A stretch of 64,000 nucleotides of DNA from Poecilobothrus nobilitatus. Lineage: Eukaryota > Arthropoda > Insecta > Diptera > Dolichopodidae. Made by a program: the position numbers and the translations under genes. Position 1 is the first letter of the stretch. Every line of letters begins with the position of its first letter. Below are positions 1 through 11,550 of the stretch, in pieces. The notes beneath the pieces were generated by a model. That model saw only the letters and a program-made list of their open reading frames with translations, made no database searches and was not told the origin of the DNA. Location: positions 102,358,141 to 102,422,140 of the forward strand of contig OX352772.1 of the NCBI GenBank assembly GCA_947095535.1, given 5' to 3'.

Positions 1-887
1 ATAATATTATCAAACCAAATCTAGGAGGTTAAACTGATAAAAAATTCCTGTGAAACAAAAACAAATGTTATATGTATTTAATTCAACAATGTTTATTTCA
101 TTTATTTATTTCGTTGGTATTTTGAAACTTCAAACTTTTTAAAACTTTAACAATTTTACAAAAATTATAAACAGTATACGAAAATTAAAAAAAAAAAAGA
201 TTTATTTTTTAATTAGATTTAAAGCTGATTTTTATCTCTTGCTAGTTGACAATGGCATAACAATTGTTGTTAGTTTTAAATCGTATAAAATGGAGATCTC
301 TTAATATTGACATTACTTTTAATTAAATATCAAATCTGCGTCTGGTGCACCCTTTTGATGCTTGAATTTCGTTTGCCGACTTTTATGAAAACGATTCTGA
401 AGTTGATTTTTTTGTTGAAGTAGTGATTCTTGATAATCTTCTTCTTCAATACGTTCAGTTATATTAAGGGTTAATCGTTTAACTTTTTCATTTTCTTCAC
501 GTATTTTTTGTTCTTGTAATTTTAAATTAATAGCTAATTCGCTATCTATCGGAGCATGAAATGTTTTAAACTGTTGTTTCCCACCCTTTGAACCTCGTAT
601 CATTAAAACAAACGAAACACTGTTTTTTGTTTTTTCTTTAATCGAGTTAGAATTTACATTTGACGAATTACTAAATTTATTACCAGATTGTAATTGATCG
701 TAAGATTTTTTATTATTTTTTGCCATCATTGGGACAGGAATATCTTTTGTGGTTGGTTTTACAGATTCACGTAATCGTTCTTGATAGCTTTCAGCGGTCA
801 CTTTTTCAAACATTTCTTCAAATTCTAAATCTTCTACAGTTGGTTGTTGTCCCAAGTTATTGTGCAAATCTTCTAATGAATCACTAG
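1..887 (-). repeat. Duplicated gene 3'-end segment, copy A
   Basis: Bases 1-883 match 24440-25326 almost exactly; the only differences I see by eye are homopolymer length in an A-run near 190 and a 10-base difference at the 5' edge of the exon. The segment holds the last coding exon of an unknown gene plus about 318 bases of downstream flank. It begins at the window edge, so the match may extend further left. Confidence 0.85.
319..887 (-). CDS. Terminal exon of an unrecognised spliced gene, copy A
   Basis: An open frame of at least 182 codons ends at 319 and continues upstream without an ATG to a plausible acceptor (AG at 888-889, preceded by a T-rich stretch), so it reads as a last exon rather than a whole gene. 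The protein is hydrophilic and charged. A central block (FVLMIRGSKGGKQ) is followed by a predicted alpha-helical, E/K/Q-rich stretch starting near SELAINLKLQEQ that could form a coiled coil, and a basic tail (KSRQTKFKHQ). I do not recognise the family. Relative to copy B, this copy lacks 10 bases at the exon's 5' edge, which changes the phase in which an upstream exon would join; one of the two may be non-functional. The 182-residue translation is identical in both copies. Confidence 0.55.
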
Positions 888-889
888 CT

Positions 890-2068
890 AAAATTTGAGT
901 TAAAAAAATAAATAATAGTTTATTTATATATACATATAAAGAATTTAAAAAATTTGCTTAAAAATAGGTTTAATTGTTTTGATGAGAGAAAATTGATATT
1001 TTTTTGTTGTGAAATTCGGTAACCCTAAGATTTAGTGGCTATCTTTGGCCCTATACTTTGATAAAACTTTATTTTGAAAATAATATAATGTTTAAATTAC
1101 AAAACAATAAAGAAAAAAAGTACTACAAATAAGAATTAATACCCAATTAAATTTGCTGAATATATGCGAATGAAATTAGTAAATCAGTTTAACTTTTAAA
1201 CATAAGTTTTATTAACCATTTAAAATTCTGAAAAATTAAAATTTCTTTCATTATGACATTGTTTTAACGAGTAATGGTTTAGGTCATGAAATCGCTGGAT
1301 GTTAGTTCATCATTATTAATATTTCTCAAATCTCAAAATTCTTTTGAGGTTGTTTAATAAAATCCTGAGTCATTTTCATTATTTCTTTTTTATTTCTGAG
1401 AAAAATCTTGCTAATTAAAATTTTACGTCCATATTAATATATTAATTGACAACATGTATATAATTTTCTACGCTACACTAGTATCAATGCTCTTATCACT
1501 TATCTCAGCTCAAATATAAACGCACCCTAACTCAATACTATACAAACAACAACAAAATTTTGCAACGCGCTATTCGATCTTCAATAATAAATGTTAGTGC
1601 AACAAATTTTTAGAGATGCCCAAATAACTTCAATTTTACTAAAATAATATTTTGTTGTTGTTAATTATATTAATACATATTCAAATATAAAGCAAAAATG
1701 TGCAATTCTTACTGAATGAAATGTAATTAACTGATATTAAGTATGTATAAAAAAAAAAAACTTAATAACATCGGTTAATACATATTAATAATTTAAATAT
1801 ACTAATTAAATTAAATTAAGGGCCAACGTCTGGGACTCCTGGAAGTATAAGTATATGTCAAATTATGAAGTTGGCATCATTTTAGAGTTGCTTACAAAAT
1901 CGGAGTTTAAATAATTTCTTAACCGAGAGTTTGATTTCAATTTTGGTTATTGGAAAATGTATGTAAAACGAATCGTCAGAAAACTTTTTAAGTTACAAAT
2001 TGGTTTAGAGTTATACGCTTTTTCGAGAATATGCAATATAATATAATAAAAATACATATATATGTATA
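890..2068. other. Non-coding AT-rich stretch (intron-like near 890-1080)
   Basis: No convincing reading frame. The first about 190 bases are recognisably related to 25337-25560 but clearly diverged, with shared phrases such as TTGATATTTTTTTGTTGTG and CCCTAAGATTTAGTG. This fits an intron of the duplicated gene. I see nothing identifiable from about 1080 to 2068. Confidence 0.5.
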
Positions 2069-2815
2069 TGTAGTATCATTAAATGGTGGAGCCTAAAAAT
2101 TTAATCACCCTTGTTCACATTACTAACAACTAAATGCAAAACATTACCTGAATATCCAATTTCAACCAGCAATCAACCCATCCAGTCGTCCATCATATTT
2201 TTGTTTATTCTATTTTTTTTTATCTTATCTTTATAGCTATAATAATAATTAAATAATTTTTTTTTTTTTTCAAAGAGTAAACATTTTGTTTACCTTTACT
2301 TTGTTTATTTTTATTATTTAATGATCAATTGTTGACAATATAATAACTAATCAGTACTTTTCAAACTTTGTACTTTCAGTACATTCCATTTGCACAATTT
2401 GCAATTTGATTTCAAGCTTGTTTTAAATTCGATTCTCGATTTAAACTAAAAAGTTCGCGAATTAATCTCGAATCTGAAATTCATTCAATCGTTATATTAT
2501 GTACTAAGTACAATATTAAAAAATAGCTAATTTTGTTGGTATAAATAGAGGCGCTAAATAAATTGAAAAAACATTCTGAAAAAGTACGTTGAAAAGTAGA
2601 TAAGTTTAAAGTAAAGTAAAATTGATTCTGGAAAAGTACGTTGAAAAGAAGATAAGTTTAAAGTAAAGTAAAATATATTCGGGAAAGTAATTAATTTAAA
2701 GAAAATAAGAATTGTATTTTTTTTAAATTCTAATTTTAGTTTATATTTAAATAAATAGTATAATTGACTTTTTTAATTTAACAAAAAGTGTTTTTTCTTT
2801 ATTTTGGAAACTACA
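2069..2815 (+). repeat. 5' LTR of Gypsy element 1
   Basis: The 747-bp 5' LTR starts TGTAG and ends CTACA. It contains a plausible promoter (TATAAATAGAGGC near 2541) and two imperfect direct repeats of GAAAAGTACGTTGAAAAG. It is about 100 bases longer than the 3' LTR, mostly because of a T-rich segment near 2255-2370 that the 3' copy lacks. Confidence 0.88.
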
Positions 2816-2821
2816 CTTATA

Positions 2822-2836
2822 TGGTGTCAGAAGAAA
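2822..2836 (+). promoter_or_regulatory. Putative primer binding site
   Basis: TGGTGTCAGAAG begins 7 bases after the 5' LTR end. The TGG start and this core are typical of tRNA primer sites in insect Gypsy elements; a leucine tRNA is my best guess, made without a tRNA comparison. Confidence 0.6.
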
Positions 2837-2935
2837 ATTACTACCTGAAATAAAATTATAATACATAATATACTTTACTATAATATATAATACAACATAA
2901 AATCTACAACTTATAAAGTTACGAGTGCTAATTGT

Positions 2936-3460
2936 ATGGAGAAGTTGTCCAAATTAACCATTAAGCAACTGAAAGTATTACTTCTGGAGAACATCTTACC
3001 TACAAAGTATAACTTAAAAATAAATTTGATAGAAAGATTATACGAATTTTACCTGATAAAAGGATTGAGCGAAGAGAGCTTCTCCAAACTGTTTGCATCT
3101 CCTATTGACGATAACAACGATAGTAGTGACAGTAATAGCGAAGACACCGTATTAGAAATGCCTAATGAAGACAACAATTCAATTCAACAAGTCAACACTT
3201 TCGTTTTTAGAGATGTGGAAGACTCTCTAGAAAATTTAATGGCGAGACAGGAAAAAATTTCGAATCATGGATTAAAGAGTTCGAACAAATAGCGGAGGTA
3301 TGTGGCTGGAACAACATCCAGAAATATTTATATTGAAGAAAATTGCTGCAAGTTGCTGCAAAATTAGCAGATGAAGCAAATACTTGCATTGTTTTCTTCG
3401 ATAAGTTGAAAATTTTTCTAAAAACCGAATTTGAAAGAAAAACCATCTAGCATTGGAATT
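2936..3460 (+). pseudogene. gag: gag remnant of Gypsy element 1
   Basis: The frame from the ATG at 2936 runs 118 codons. Its first about 45 residues (LTIKQLKVLLLENILPTKY, then KINLIERLYEFYL) look like a SAP-type DNA-binding helix-extension-helix. An acidic stretch rich in D, S, N and E follows. After the stop, another frame (about 3245-3450) gives capsid-like sequence (WIKEFEQIAEVCGWNNIQKY) matching the gag piece of the minus-strand element at 14875-15170. So gag is present but frameshifted and truncated, and no zinc knuckle remains. Confidence 0.7.
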
Positions 3461-3542
3461 CACAGGATGTTGGAAAAAAGAAGGCAACAGAAAGCTAGAA
3501 ACTAGAATATCTGTACGAAATGGTATGATGGTATATCCCATC

Positions 3543-4127
3543 ATGGTATGATGGTGAACTAAAAACTCTTAGATATAAAAAAAATAAAGCGTGGAATGCA
3601 TATTTAAAAAAGAAGGATAATATTTCTTATTCAAATTTTCTAAATTTATTTACCGCATTCAAATCCTTACTAAGTCTTAAATATGAAGCTTACATTAGTA
3701 AAATTGCTTCGCAACTTCGTACAGATACTAAATCTTTTTGGAAGCTTGTAAATTCAAAACGCAAATCCGATCAATATCCAAATTATATGTCTTACAAAGA
3801 TCAGAATTCTAACGACTCAATTGTTATATCTAATTATTTTAAAAATTTTTTCGCCGGTAGTTATTCTACTTCTTCTTTCGATATTGATGAATCTAATTTT
3901 AACCATTTGGAAGACTTTCCAAGTTTACCTCTTCAAAATATTAATTTTACACCAGCCGCAATACAGCTTTATCTAACTAAATTGGGTGATAACTCTGCTC
4001 CTGGACCAGATAACCTCCCAGAAATTATTTTAAAGCGTTGCGCCGATTCCCTATCTAATCCTATAGCACTTCTTTTTAATAAATCTTTTGCTTCTGGAGT
4101 GTTCCCTAAGTTATGGAAAGAATCGAG
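3543..4127 (+). mobile_element. Non-LTR retrotransposon RT fragment inside the Gypsy element
   Basis: From about 3543 one open frame reads WYDGELKTLRYKKNKAWNAY, then SFWKLVNSKRKS, then GPDNLPEIILKRCADSLSNP and FNKSFASGVFPKLWKESR. These are the linker between endonuclease and RT and the first RT blocks of Jockey/CR1-type LINEs, not of LTR elements. At about 4128 the frame passes without interruption into Gypsy RT sequence. Both ends are truncated, so this is a fragment and not a whole element. A short repeated phrase (GGTATGATGG) lies at the left junction near 3521-3552. Confidence 0.8.
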
Positions 4128-6580
4128 GAAATTAGCACTAACAGAGCGAGAAGCAGTCAAAACTCAAATTAAAGAATGGTTGGATGATGGCATCATTGAA
4201 GAAAGCGTATCAGATCTCGCTTCACCTTTTTCTTAGTTAAGAAACAAGATGGGACAAATAGGTTATATGTGGATTATCGGAAGTTAAACACAAAAATTAT
4301 TAAAGATCGGTATCCACTTCCAATAATCGAAGATATCTTGGGCTTTATGATGCAACGATATTTACAACTTGGGTTTTTCCACGTCATACTTCATACTTCA
4401 AAACAGCCAAAAATTTCGTTACTCCAGATAGCCAATATCAATTCCGAAAAGTACCTTTTTGGCTTGTGTGATTCACCGTCAATTTTCCAAAGGTTTGTGA
4501 ATACTGTGCTCAAAAAATTAATTAATCAAGGACACATAATAATCTACAAGGACGATTTAATCATTCCTACGTCAACTGAGGAGGAAAATATTGAAATCCT
4601 TAAGGAAGTGCTTCAGCTAGAGGAAAGGAAAATGTCTTAACGTTCAAATGGGAAAAACGCACTTACCTAGCAACTACTATAAATTTTTTGTGACATATAA
4701 TGGAACAAGAGTCAATCAAACCATCAGACGAAAAAATAAGACCAGTCAAATTCTTCCCAAAACCAACAACAATTAAAAAACTGCAGAGTTTTCTAAGCCT
4801 AACCGGATATTTTCGATATTTGTTAAAAATTATTCATCGATAGCTAAACCATTATCAGACAGGTTAAAAAAAGATGCAAATTTTCTAGACAAACAGACTG
4901 AAGCTTTTGAGAGGTTGAAGCATATTTTGTGTAGCGATCCTGTATTAAAATTTTTTAATCCAAACCTGGAAACGGAACTTTATACGGATACTAGTTTTGA
5001 TGGGTATGGAGGTATTCTGTTACAAAAAACTGATGAAAAGTTTGATCTAGTATTTTTAAGCTTTAAAACAACTTCAGCACAAAAGAACTACACTAGCTAC
5101 GAACACGAGATATTAGCTATCGTCAAATGTCCAAAAAAATTAGACGGACTGTAAAGCATTCGAAGTTACCATGAGTAAGAAAGATTTATGTACAAGAATT
5201 GCAAGACGGGCCATCATGCTGCAGGACTTTGATTGTACTATTGTACATCGTTCGAGATCATCCATTAGGCACGCTGATACGTTAAGCAGACAACCGATTG
5301 TACTAGAAATTGAAGATGGTACACTAAAAAGGATCGAGCTGACTCAACAAAATGATCAGCTCTGCAAAACTATAGTTACCATTTTAAAAGAACGTGCTTA
5401 TGATGACTTCAAACTTAGGCGCAACACTTTATATAAATTTGTAAATGGTACTTATTTATTGGTAGTGCCGAAATTTTTAGCAAAGGAACTTATTGAACAA
5501 ACACATAACAAGGGTGACATTAACAAAAATCAAATAGCAACGATTCTAAGCCAATATTATTTTATATAACATTTAAACTCCCAAATTAAAACATTCACAG
5601 AAAATTGCATACTGTGTATTTTGGCGGCAAGGAAAGCTGGACAAAAAGAAGGATTTTTAAATCCAATAGAAAAAGGAGATTCCCCGTTGGATACCTATCA
5701 TATAGATCATGTGGATCCACTAACGTCTACAGTAAAAAGTTACAAGTATCTTCTTATAGTGGTAGATGCATTTTCGAAATTCACATGGGTGTATTCCGTA
5801 AAGACAACATCGACAGAAACAGTGCAGAAATTAGAGTCACAATCCGTGACGTTTGGCAGCCCCAGAAGAATCATCTCTGATAAAGGTACTGCATTTACGG
5901 CAAAAAAATTCGAAGAATACTGCACGTCAAACAAAATCCAACACATCACAGTAACAACAGGTGTTCCTCGTGGCAATGGCCAAGCTGAAAGGTAAAACAA
6001 AGCAATTATTGTAATTCTTCGAAAATTATAAGTAGAGGAACCAGCAAAGTGGTATAAACACATATTGTCAGTACAAAAATATATAAATTCAAATACGAAC
6101 AGAAGTATTAACAGATCATCATTTGAAGTAATGTTTGGTGTTCCTATGAAGAACAAATTTAATTCGAGCTAAATAAACAAATGGAAACATTATTTATTGA
6201 AACATATGATGCAGAGAGAAATGAAATATGCAACAAAGCACGAGAAAATATCCTAAAAATTCAAGAACAAAATCGGAGAAATTACAACAAAAAAAAAAGT
6301 AGTAAGAAAATATAAAATACAAAACTTAGTAGCAATACAACTAGCACAATTTGGAAACGGATTAAAAATGTACTCAAAATTCCTAGGCCCATATGAAGTT
6401 GTAAAAGTAAAGCGTCACGATCGATATGAAGTTGCTAAAGTTGGAGAACACGAAGGGCCTAATACTACTTCCACTGCTACCGACTTTATGAAGCAATGGG
6501 TCACTGGTGAATTAGATGCCGAAGGCAGCACTTTTTCATATTCGTCTGGGCCAGACAATGACCAGGATGGCCGAGTGTAG
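4119..6580 (+). pseudogene. pol: pol remnant of Gypsy element 1 (RT, RNase H, integrase)
   Basis: Pieces in order: the RT start (LTEREAVKTQIKEWLDDGII, 4137 on); RT core 4269-4640 with VDYRKLN and a Y-x-DD box read as YKDD; RNase H 4915-5154 (LYTDTSFDGYGGILLQK, SYEHEILAIV); the linker and integrase zinc region 5171-5569; integrase core 5621-5995 with catalytic residues in YHIDHVDPL, SDKGTAFT and GNGQAER; and a C-terminal piece 6368-6580 (GPYEVVKVKRHDRYEV). Frameshifts or stops separate every piece. The terminal TAG at 6578-6580 overlaps the start of the 3' LTR, as expected when pol runs into the LTR. Confidence 0.85.
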
Positions 6581-7218
6581 TATCATTAAATGGTCAAACC
6601 AAAAAATTTTAGCCACACTTCTTCACAATAGTAACAACTAAATGCAAAACATTACCTGAATATCCAATTTCAACCAGCAATCAACCCATCCAGTCGTCCA
6701 TCATATTTTTGTTTATTCTATTTTTTTTTATCTTATCTTTATAGCTATAATTATAATTAAAATTTTGTAATTTGTAATTTCAATACATTCTATTAGTACA
6801 ATTTGCAATTTGATTTCAAGCTTGTTTTAAATTCGATTCTCGATTTAAACTAGAAAGTTCACGAATTATCTCCAATCTGAAATTTAATCAATCGTTATAT
6901 TATGTACTAAGTACAATATTAAAAAACAGCTTATTTTGTTAGTATAAATAGAGGCACTAAATAAATTGAAAAAACATTCTGAAAACGTTGAAAAGTAGAT
7001 AAGTTTAAAGTAAAGTAAAATTGGTTATGGAAAAGTACGTTGAAAAGAAGATAAGTTTAAAGTTAAATAAAATATATTCAGGAAAGTAATTAATTTAAAG
7101 AAAAGAAGAATTGTATTTTTTTTTAATTTTAATTTTAGTTTATATTTAAATAAATAGTATAATTGACTTTTTTAATTTAACAAAAAGTGTTTTTTTTTAT
7201 TTTGGAAATTATACTACA
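6576..7218 (+). repeat. 3' LTR of Gypsy element 1
   Basis: 643 bp, starting TGTAGTATCATTAAATGG and ending ATACTACA. It matches the 5' LTR along its length apart from a deletion of roughly 100 bases and scattered substitutions. The divergence between the LTRs implies an old insertion. Confidence 0.87.
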
Positions 7219-8359
7219 TATATATATATAATATATATATATAAATTCTTAATTTAAAGGTATTTTATAGTTAGTTACAAAAACAACGTCTCAATTATTT
7301 CCAATCAGGATTTCAATAACATATATACCAAATTATAGGCATATACATGTAGAATGCCGTACACTAGTTTTTTTATATATAGTCTAAAAATGGGCAATAA
7401 AATTCACAAAGCTTAAATATTCCCACTAGTTTTTTTTTTTAATTCACTTTTTTATTTATCAAAAAAGCTTAATTCATAAGTATAAAATAATTTAAGTTAA
7501 TTATTTTTGGAAATCAAATTGAGAATCCAAAAAAAATTAATTTAAGTTTTAGATTCACAAAACAAAATATTTAAGTTTGCTTTGCTTCTTTTTTTCTTTA
7601 CAAAATTCAAAAATTAATCTTTCTTTATTCTTAACGTTACAAAATTCAAAATTTAATCTTTATTTATTCTTAATTTTTCAAAATTCAAAATTTAATCTTT
7701 ATTTATTCTTAACTTTTCAAAATTCAAAAAGAAAAATAATTGATATTAACTTTATATAATTTTACTTCTTAGCGCGATTCGTTCGAATGAATATTATTTC
7801 TTATTTCTTCTGTAATTACATCTTAGTACTAACCGTTCTTTTGCTTCAGAAAAAAACGTGAAAGTCATGACCTATATTTTATTTTATTTTTTTTTCTATA
7901 AACTATTTTTATATAGGAGCCCCAACACAAATTTTGGTTTTATGGGCTCTGATATATACATTATACATATACAAATTATTTAATTATACATATATAATTT
8001 TTAACAATTAATTAGGTAACATAAATGTATATAATTTCTCCTTTTTTTGTTAAAGTTTTAAATTAAGGTTGTCTTCTCAACATACATGTATTTTTTTTTT
8101 TTTACATTGTTTAAACATTAAACTATTAATAATTTTTTTTTTCCATTTTTTAAATTTTTATAACAAAATATATTGATTTCCATTGTAATTATAATATTAA
8201 AATAAAATAAATTTTTCCCCTTTTTTCCAATTCTTAGGACATATCTATATTGATTTAAATAGCAAATTCTTAACTTATATACATAATTTATATATTTATA
8301 TTTTAAGTTGTACCTTTGGTTTACTTATTTTATACATAGATACACTTAGTTTCTGGTCA
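7219..8359. other. Non-coding AT-rich stretch
   Basis: Homopolymer-rich sequence with no coding signal. The only structure I see is the short tandem repeat at 7600-7732 and the TA microsatellite immediately after the LTR (7217-7241). Confidence 0.5.
7600..7732. repeat. Short tandem repeat, about 39-40 bp unit
   Basis: About 3.4 copies of an AT-rich unit containing CAAAATTCAAAATTTAATCT followed by a TTATTCTTAA block. The open frame across it on the plus strand (repeating QNSKFNLYLFL) is a by-product of the repeat, not a gene. Confidence 0.8.
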
Positions 8360-8386
8360 AATTTATTATTATTATATTTTATTTTT

Positions 8387-10336
8387 TTAAATAAGCTGAA
8401 GTATTCCGATATTACCAAGAAAGTCGATAATATTTTTGTATGCTTTAATTTCATCTATCGCTAAATTAGAAAGTCCTTTGATGTTAAACATAATCCTGGC
8501 ATTGCTGTAATTAGAACAATCCTCAAATATAGGGCGAACTGTTAATAATCTACCGCATTTACATATAGGATGTTCCTCTCGCTTTAACAGATGTTCGTGT
8601 GTTATATTTGTATGGCCATGTCTTAGCCTTGCGATTATTATAGAATGTTTTTATAAAGTTGTTTATAGAATGTCATTTTATAAAGTTGTTACCATTTTGA
8701 TTTGTTTGAGGTTGCTTGAGTGAGTATGATTATGCCATTCCGTGACAAATTCATTGTAAAGCAGCGAATTCAGAGAACGCTTTAAATCGGAAAAATTAAA
8801 CTTGTAATAATCTTAAACTTGTAATTATTGGTGCGTTAATTGCTCCTTTAGCAATTCTATCCGCTTTTTCATTGACCAATATGTTTATATGTGAGAGTAC
8901 CCACAAAAAAGAAAAACTATTATTTGCATCATAAATATTTTCCTTAATACTAGAAACTTTTGAATTTGACGGAATCAATTTTGCTATTTGTTTCAGCACG
9001 CTAATGGAGTCACAACAAATAAGTATATTTTTATTTACAATATTTTGATTAGCGTAATCCCCTCCCTCCGATATTGCATGCAACTCAGCTGAAAATATAC
9101 TGGTACCATCGGGCAAGTGAAACGATTTTTCAGTATCATTATGTACGAATCCGCAACCTGTTCCTTCGCTACTCAAAAAAAAACATCTGTAAAAATTTTT
9201 TCATAATTTTTAAATTTGTTATTTATTTTTTCTATAAACAATTTGCGTAAGATAACAGGATCTGTCTCCGACTTGTGAAATTTACTAAAGGTTAAATCTA
9301 CATCCAAATGTTTTTGTACCCAAAAGGGTTTGTTAGAAAATCTCTGAGTATAAAAATTTCTATTTGTAACTAAATTTTCAATTGATTCCCTTATTCTTAC
9401 AAAACCACGTTTATAGTTCACATTTCTTGCCTTAATTTTATTGAATCTTTGGTTTCATTGTTCCACCATGGTACCCTCCTCTTAATTTTGTCATAATTAT
9501 TTGTAGGGATTGACCCTTTTGCAGCATTCAATATATTATTCCTTATCTCCTCCTCATACTTATCAATATTAATGTCATTAATTTCATATTTAGCTTTTTT
9601 TAATTGAACATATTTGCAATATTTTTCCCAATTAGCCCTTCTGATGGACCAACTCTTTCTTAAACAGCTCACGGGATAATGATTTGATGTAGTAATAATG
9701 ACTGGAAAATGATCACTGCTGTATAAATCGTTTTCTACCCTCCATGTGGAATAATTTTGGATTACAGGACTGCATATTGACAAATCTATAGAACTAAAAG
9801 TTTTATGAGAAAATCTTAAAAACGTTGGCGAGCCATCATTAAGAATATTAAGTCCACAATCATCAAGAATTTGTTCAATTATTCTTCATCTTCCATCTGT
9901 TTTATGTGATCCCCATAAAATATTATGAGAATTGAAGTCACCCACTAGGAGAAAAGGATCATCAAATTGCCTTATAAGATCAAATATTTCATTATAATTA
10001 ATATGCATATTATTCTCTAAGTATATATTACATAATATAAATTTAAACGGAAAGAGTAATTTAGTTGCTACGGCCTGAAGTGTTAATATGAAAATAATTA
10101 GAGCTATACGATTCATGTATATAAATAGCTACACCTCCATGAGAAACAGTATTTGACTGTACATTTCTATAATATACCTTAAAATTCTTCTTCACAGGTT
10201 TATGATTAAATTAAAATTTGGTTTCCTGTATAAAACAAGGAATTGGTTTAAATTTGTCCAATATCAAATTAAATTCTTCAAAATGAGAATAAAGCCTATC
10301 AGCGTTCCATTGAACTATATTATGCGAATTCGACAT
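8387..10336 (-). pseudogene. I-like LINE ORF2 (endonuclease and RNase H, RT deleted)
   Basis: From the ATG at 10336: endonuclease start (VQWNADRL, then QETKF with the catalytic Glu), HGGVAIYIHES, VGDFNSHNILWGS (9886-10116), and SSDHFPVI (near 9700) with the catalytic Asp-His pair. The frame then reaches the endonuclease-RT linker (WWNNETKDSIKLRQEM, about 9420) and jumps straight to a post-RT linker (9173-9421) and RNase H (8796-9176, SAELHAI, CDSISVLK, NEKADRIAKGA). The C-terminus carries ARLRHGHTNITHEHLLK and a CKCG...C motif and stops at 8387-8389. There are several frameshifts. The RT domain is absent. Confidence 0.82.
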
Positions 10337-11502
10337 CTTGTAAAATATCAGAAACTACAGCTTCATCAAAGCTACTATTACCACTTTTTAGAATAGAAAT
10401 AGAATCTAAATTTTTATTAGTTTTTCATTTTTTATTTTTATTACTTAATTTTCTAATTTTTCGTTTTTGTTTTTGAGAAAGTGTTTTATTAAAAATAGTA
10501 TTACCATTTTCTAATTTTTTCGATTATAATTTTTCATTTTTATCAATTTGATTACTACCCACATCATCTATTTCAGTTTTTTTATTAGAACTTACCGAGG
10601 GTTTTGAATTATTTGTGTTTCTGCATTTGGTTGCTCTTCTCTTACCATAGGTATGACGTTTAATATATTATTTGTTTGTTGTTGTAATGTATTATTAGAG
10701 TTCTCTTGCTCTTTATTATTACATGAACATTTGCAGTTACATTTTTTAATATTGTTCTCTACTATATTTGAAAACGATTTTGTTGTCCCGTATCGCAAGT
10801 TGTATCTTCTTACGGCTTCTTTTATTTCAACATTTTCTTTGATTTTTATAGTTTGATTTCCCTTTCTTTCAAATATCTTTTACAGTTTACAGCCAAATGA
10901 TTAAAATTTAAACCATTTAAACATCTCATTGGTGGAGGAATGTACGGTCTAACATTATATTTTTGATATCCTACAACGATTTCTTCTGGCAATTTGGAAG
11001 TTGAAAATTTTATACAGTATAAATCAGTTGCGACGACATTGTCTCCAATGTTTTCTTTTAACCTTTTAATTTCTACAATTTTTTAATTTTTCATTTCCAA
11101 CAAAAATTCTTCATCAGACACATATTTCAACTCAGGACAAAATATAATTCCCTTGTCCTCATTTAATAATTGATGTTCCTCTACAATAACATTTATTTCA
11201 TTATTTAACTTGCTAATTTCGATTATTTTTTTTGCCTGCTCAACGTTTCTTGTTTGGATTAATACAGAACCATTTCTTAGTTTAACGCATTTTAAAATAT
11301 CCCCGGCGGCACTTTGCAAAACACGTTTAAGTAAAAAGGGCGACACTGTACTCATGTCTTTGTTTACAGCCAATCTCTTCATTACTAAGAATTTTTGATC
11401 TTCATTAATATTTTTTAATTTTCTTGTAGAATCAAATACAGCACTTAAATTATTGTTGGATATGGTTCCTCCACCAAAAAGTGGATGTTCGTTTTCAACC
11501 AT
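10320..11502 (-). pseudogene. I-like LINE ORF1 (gag-like RNA-binding protein)
   Basis: It starts at the ATG at 11502. Residues 1-139 (11083-11502) are intact and include a fold rich in short strands (VKLRNGSVLIQTRNVEQAKK) typical of LINE ORF1 RNA-recognition-like domains. After a frameshift come a degenerate zinc-knuckle region (MRCLNGLNFNHLAVNCKR), a C/N-rich stretch near 10700-10750, a K-rich tail, and a stop at 10320-10322. The end overlaps the ORF2 start by 17 bases in another frame. Confidence 0.7.
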
Positions 11503-11550
11503 ATTTCGAAAATTTAGTTTTTGCCCTTTTTTTTTTTTTTTTTTTTTAAT

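Larger units (their letters stand above)
2069..7218 (+). mobile_element. Degenerate Gypsy-type LTR retrotransposon 1
   Basis: It is bounded by two related long terminal repeats (2069-2815 and 6576-7218), both starting TGTAGTATCATTAAATGG and ending CTACA. Inside, in plus-strand order, are a gag remnant, reverse transcriptase, RNase H and integrase pieces, the Ty3/Gypsy order. The flanks are TATA-rich on both sides, so a 4-base TATA target duplication is possible but not provable. All frames are broken, and a LINE fragment (about 3543-4127) sits between gag and the RT. The protease and RT N-terminus are missing, probably lost with that insertion. It is related to the minus-strand element at 12246-15170. 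Confidence 0.88.
8360..11550 (-). mobile_element. I-like LINE with internal RT deletion
   Basis: A minus-strand non-LTR retrotransposon. ORF1 (10320-11502) overlaps the start of ORF2 (ATG at 10336). ORF2 keeps an APE-type endonuclease, a post-RT linker, RNase H and a C-terminal Cys/His region, but no reverse transcriptase blocks. The 3' end (left side) finishes in TAA-type repeats (plus strand TTTATTATTATTATA near 8361), as in I-factor relatives. The 5' end is placed near 11550, beside a long T-run on the plus strand. Confidence 0.82.

Noticed and set aside
7577..7759. Plus-strand frame with QNSKFNLYLFL repeats
   Set aside because: Produced by the 39-40 bp AT-rich tandem repeat; no family resemblance.
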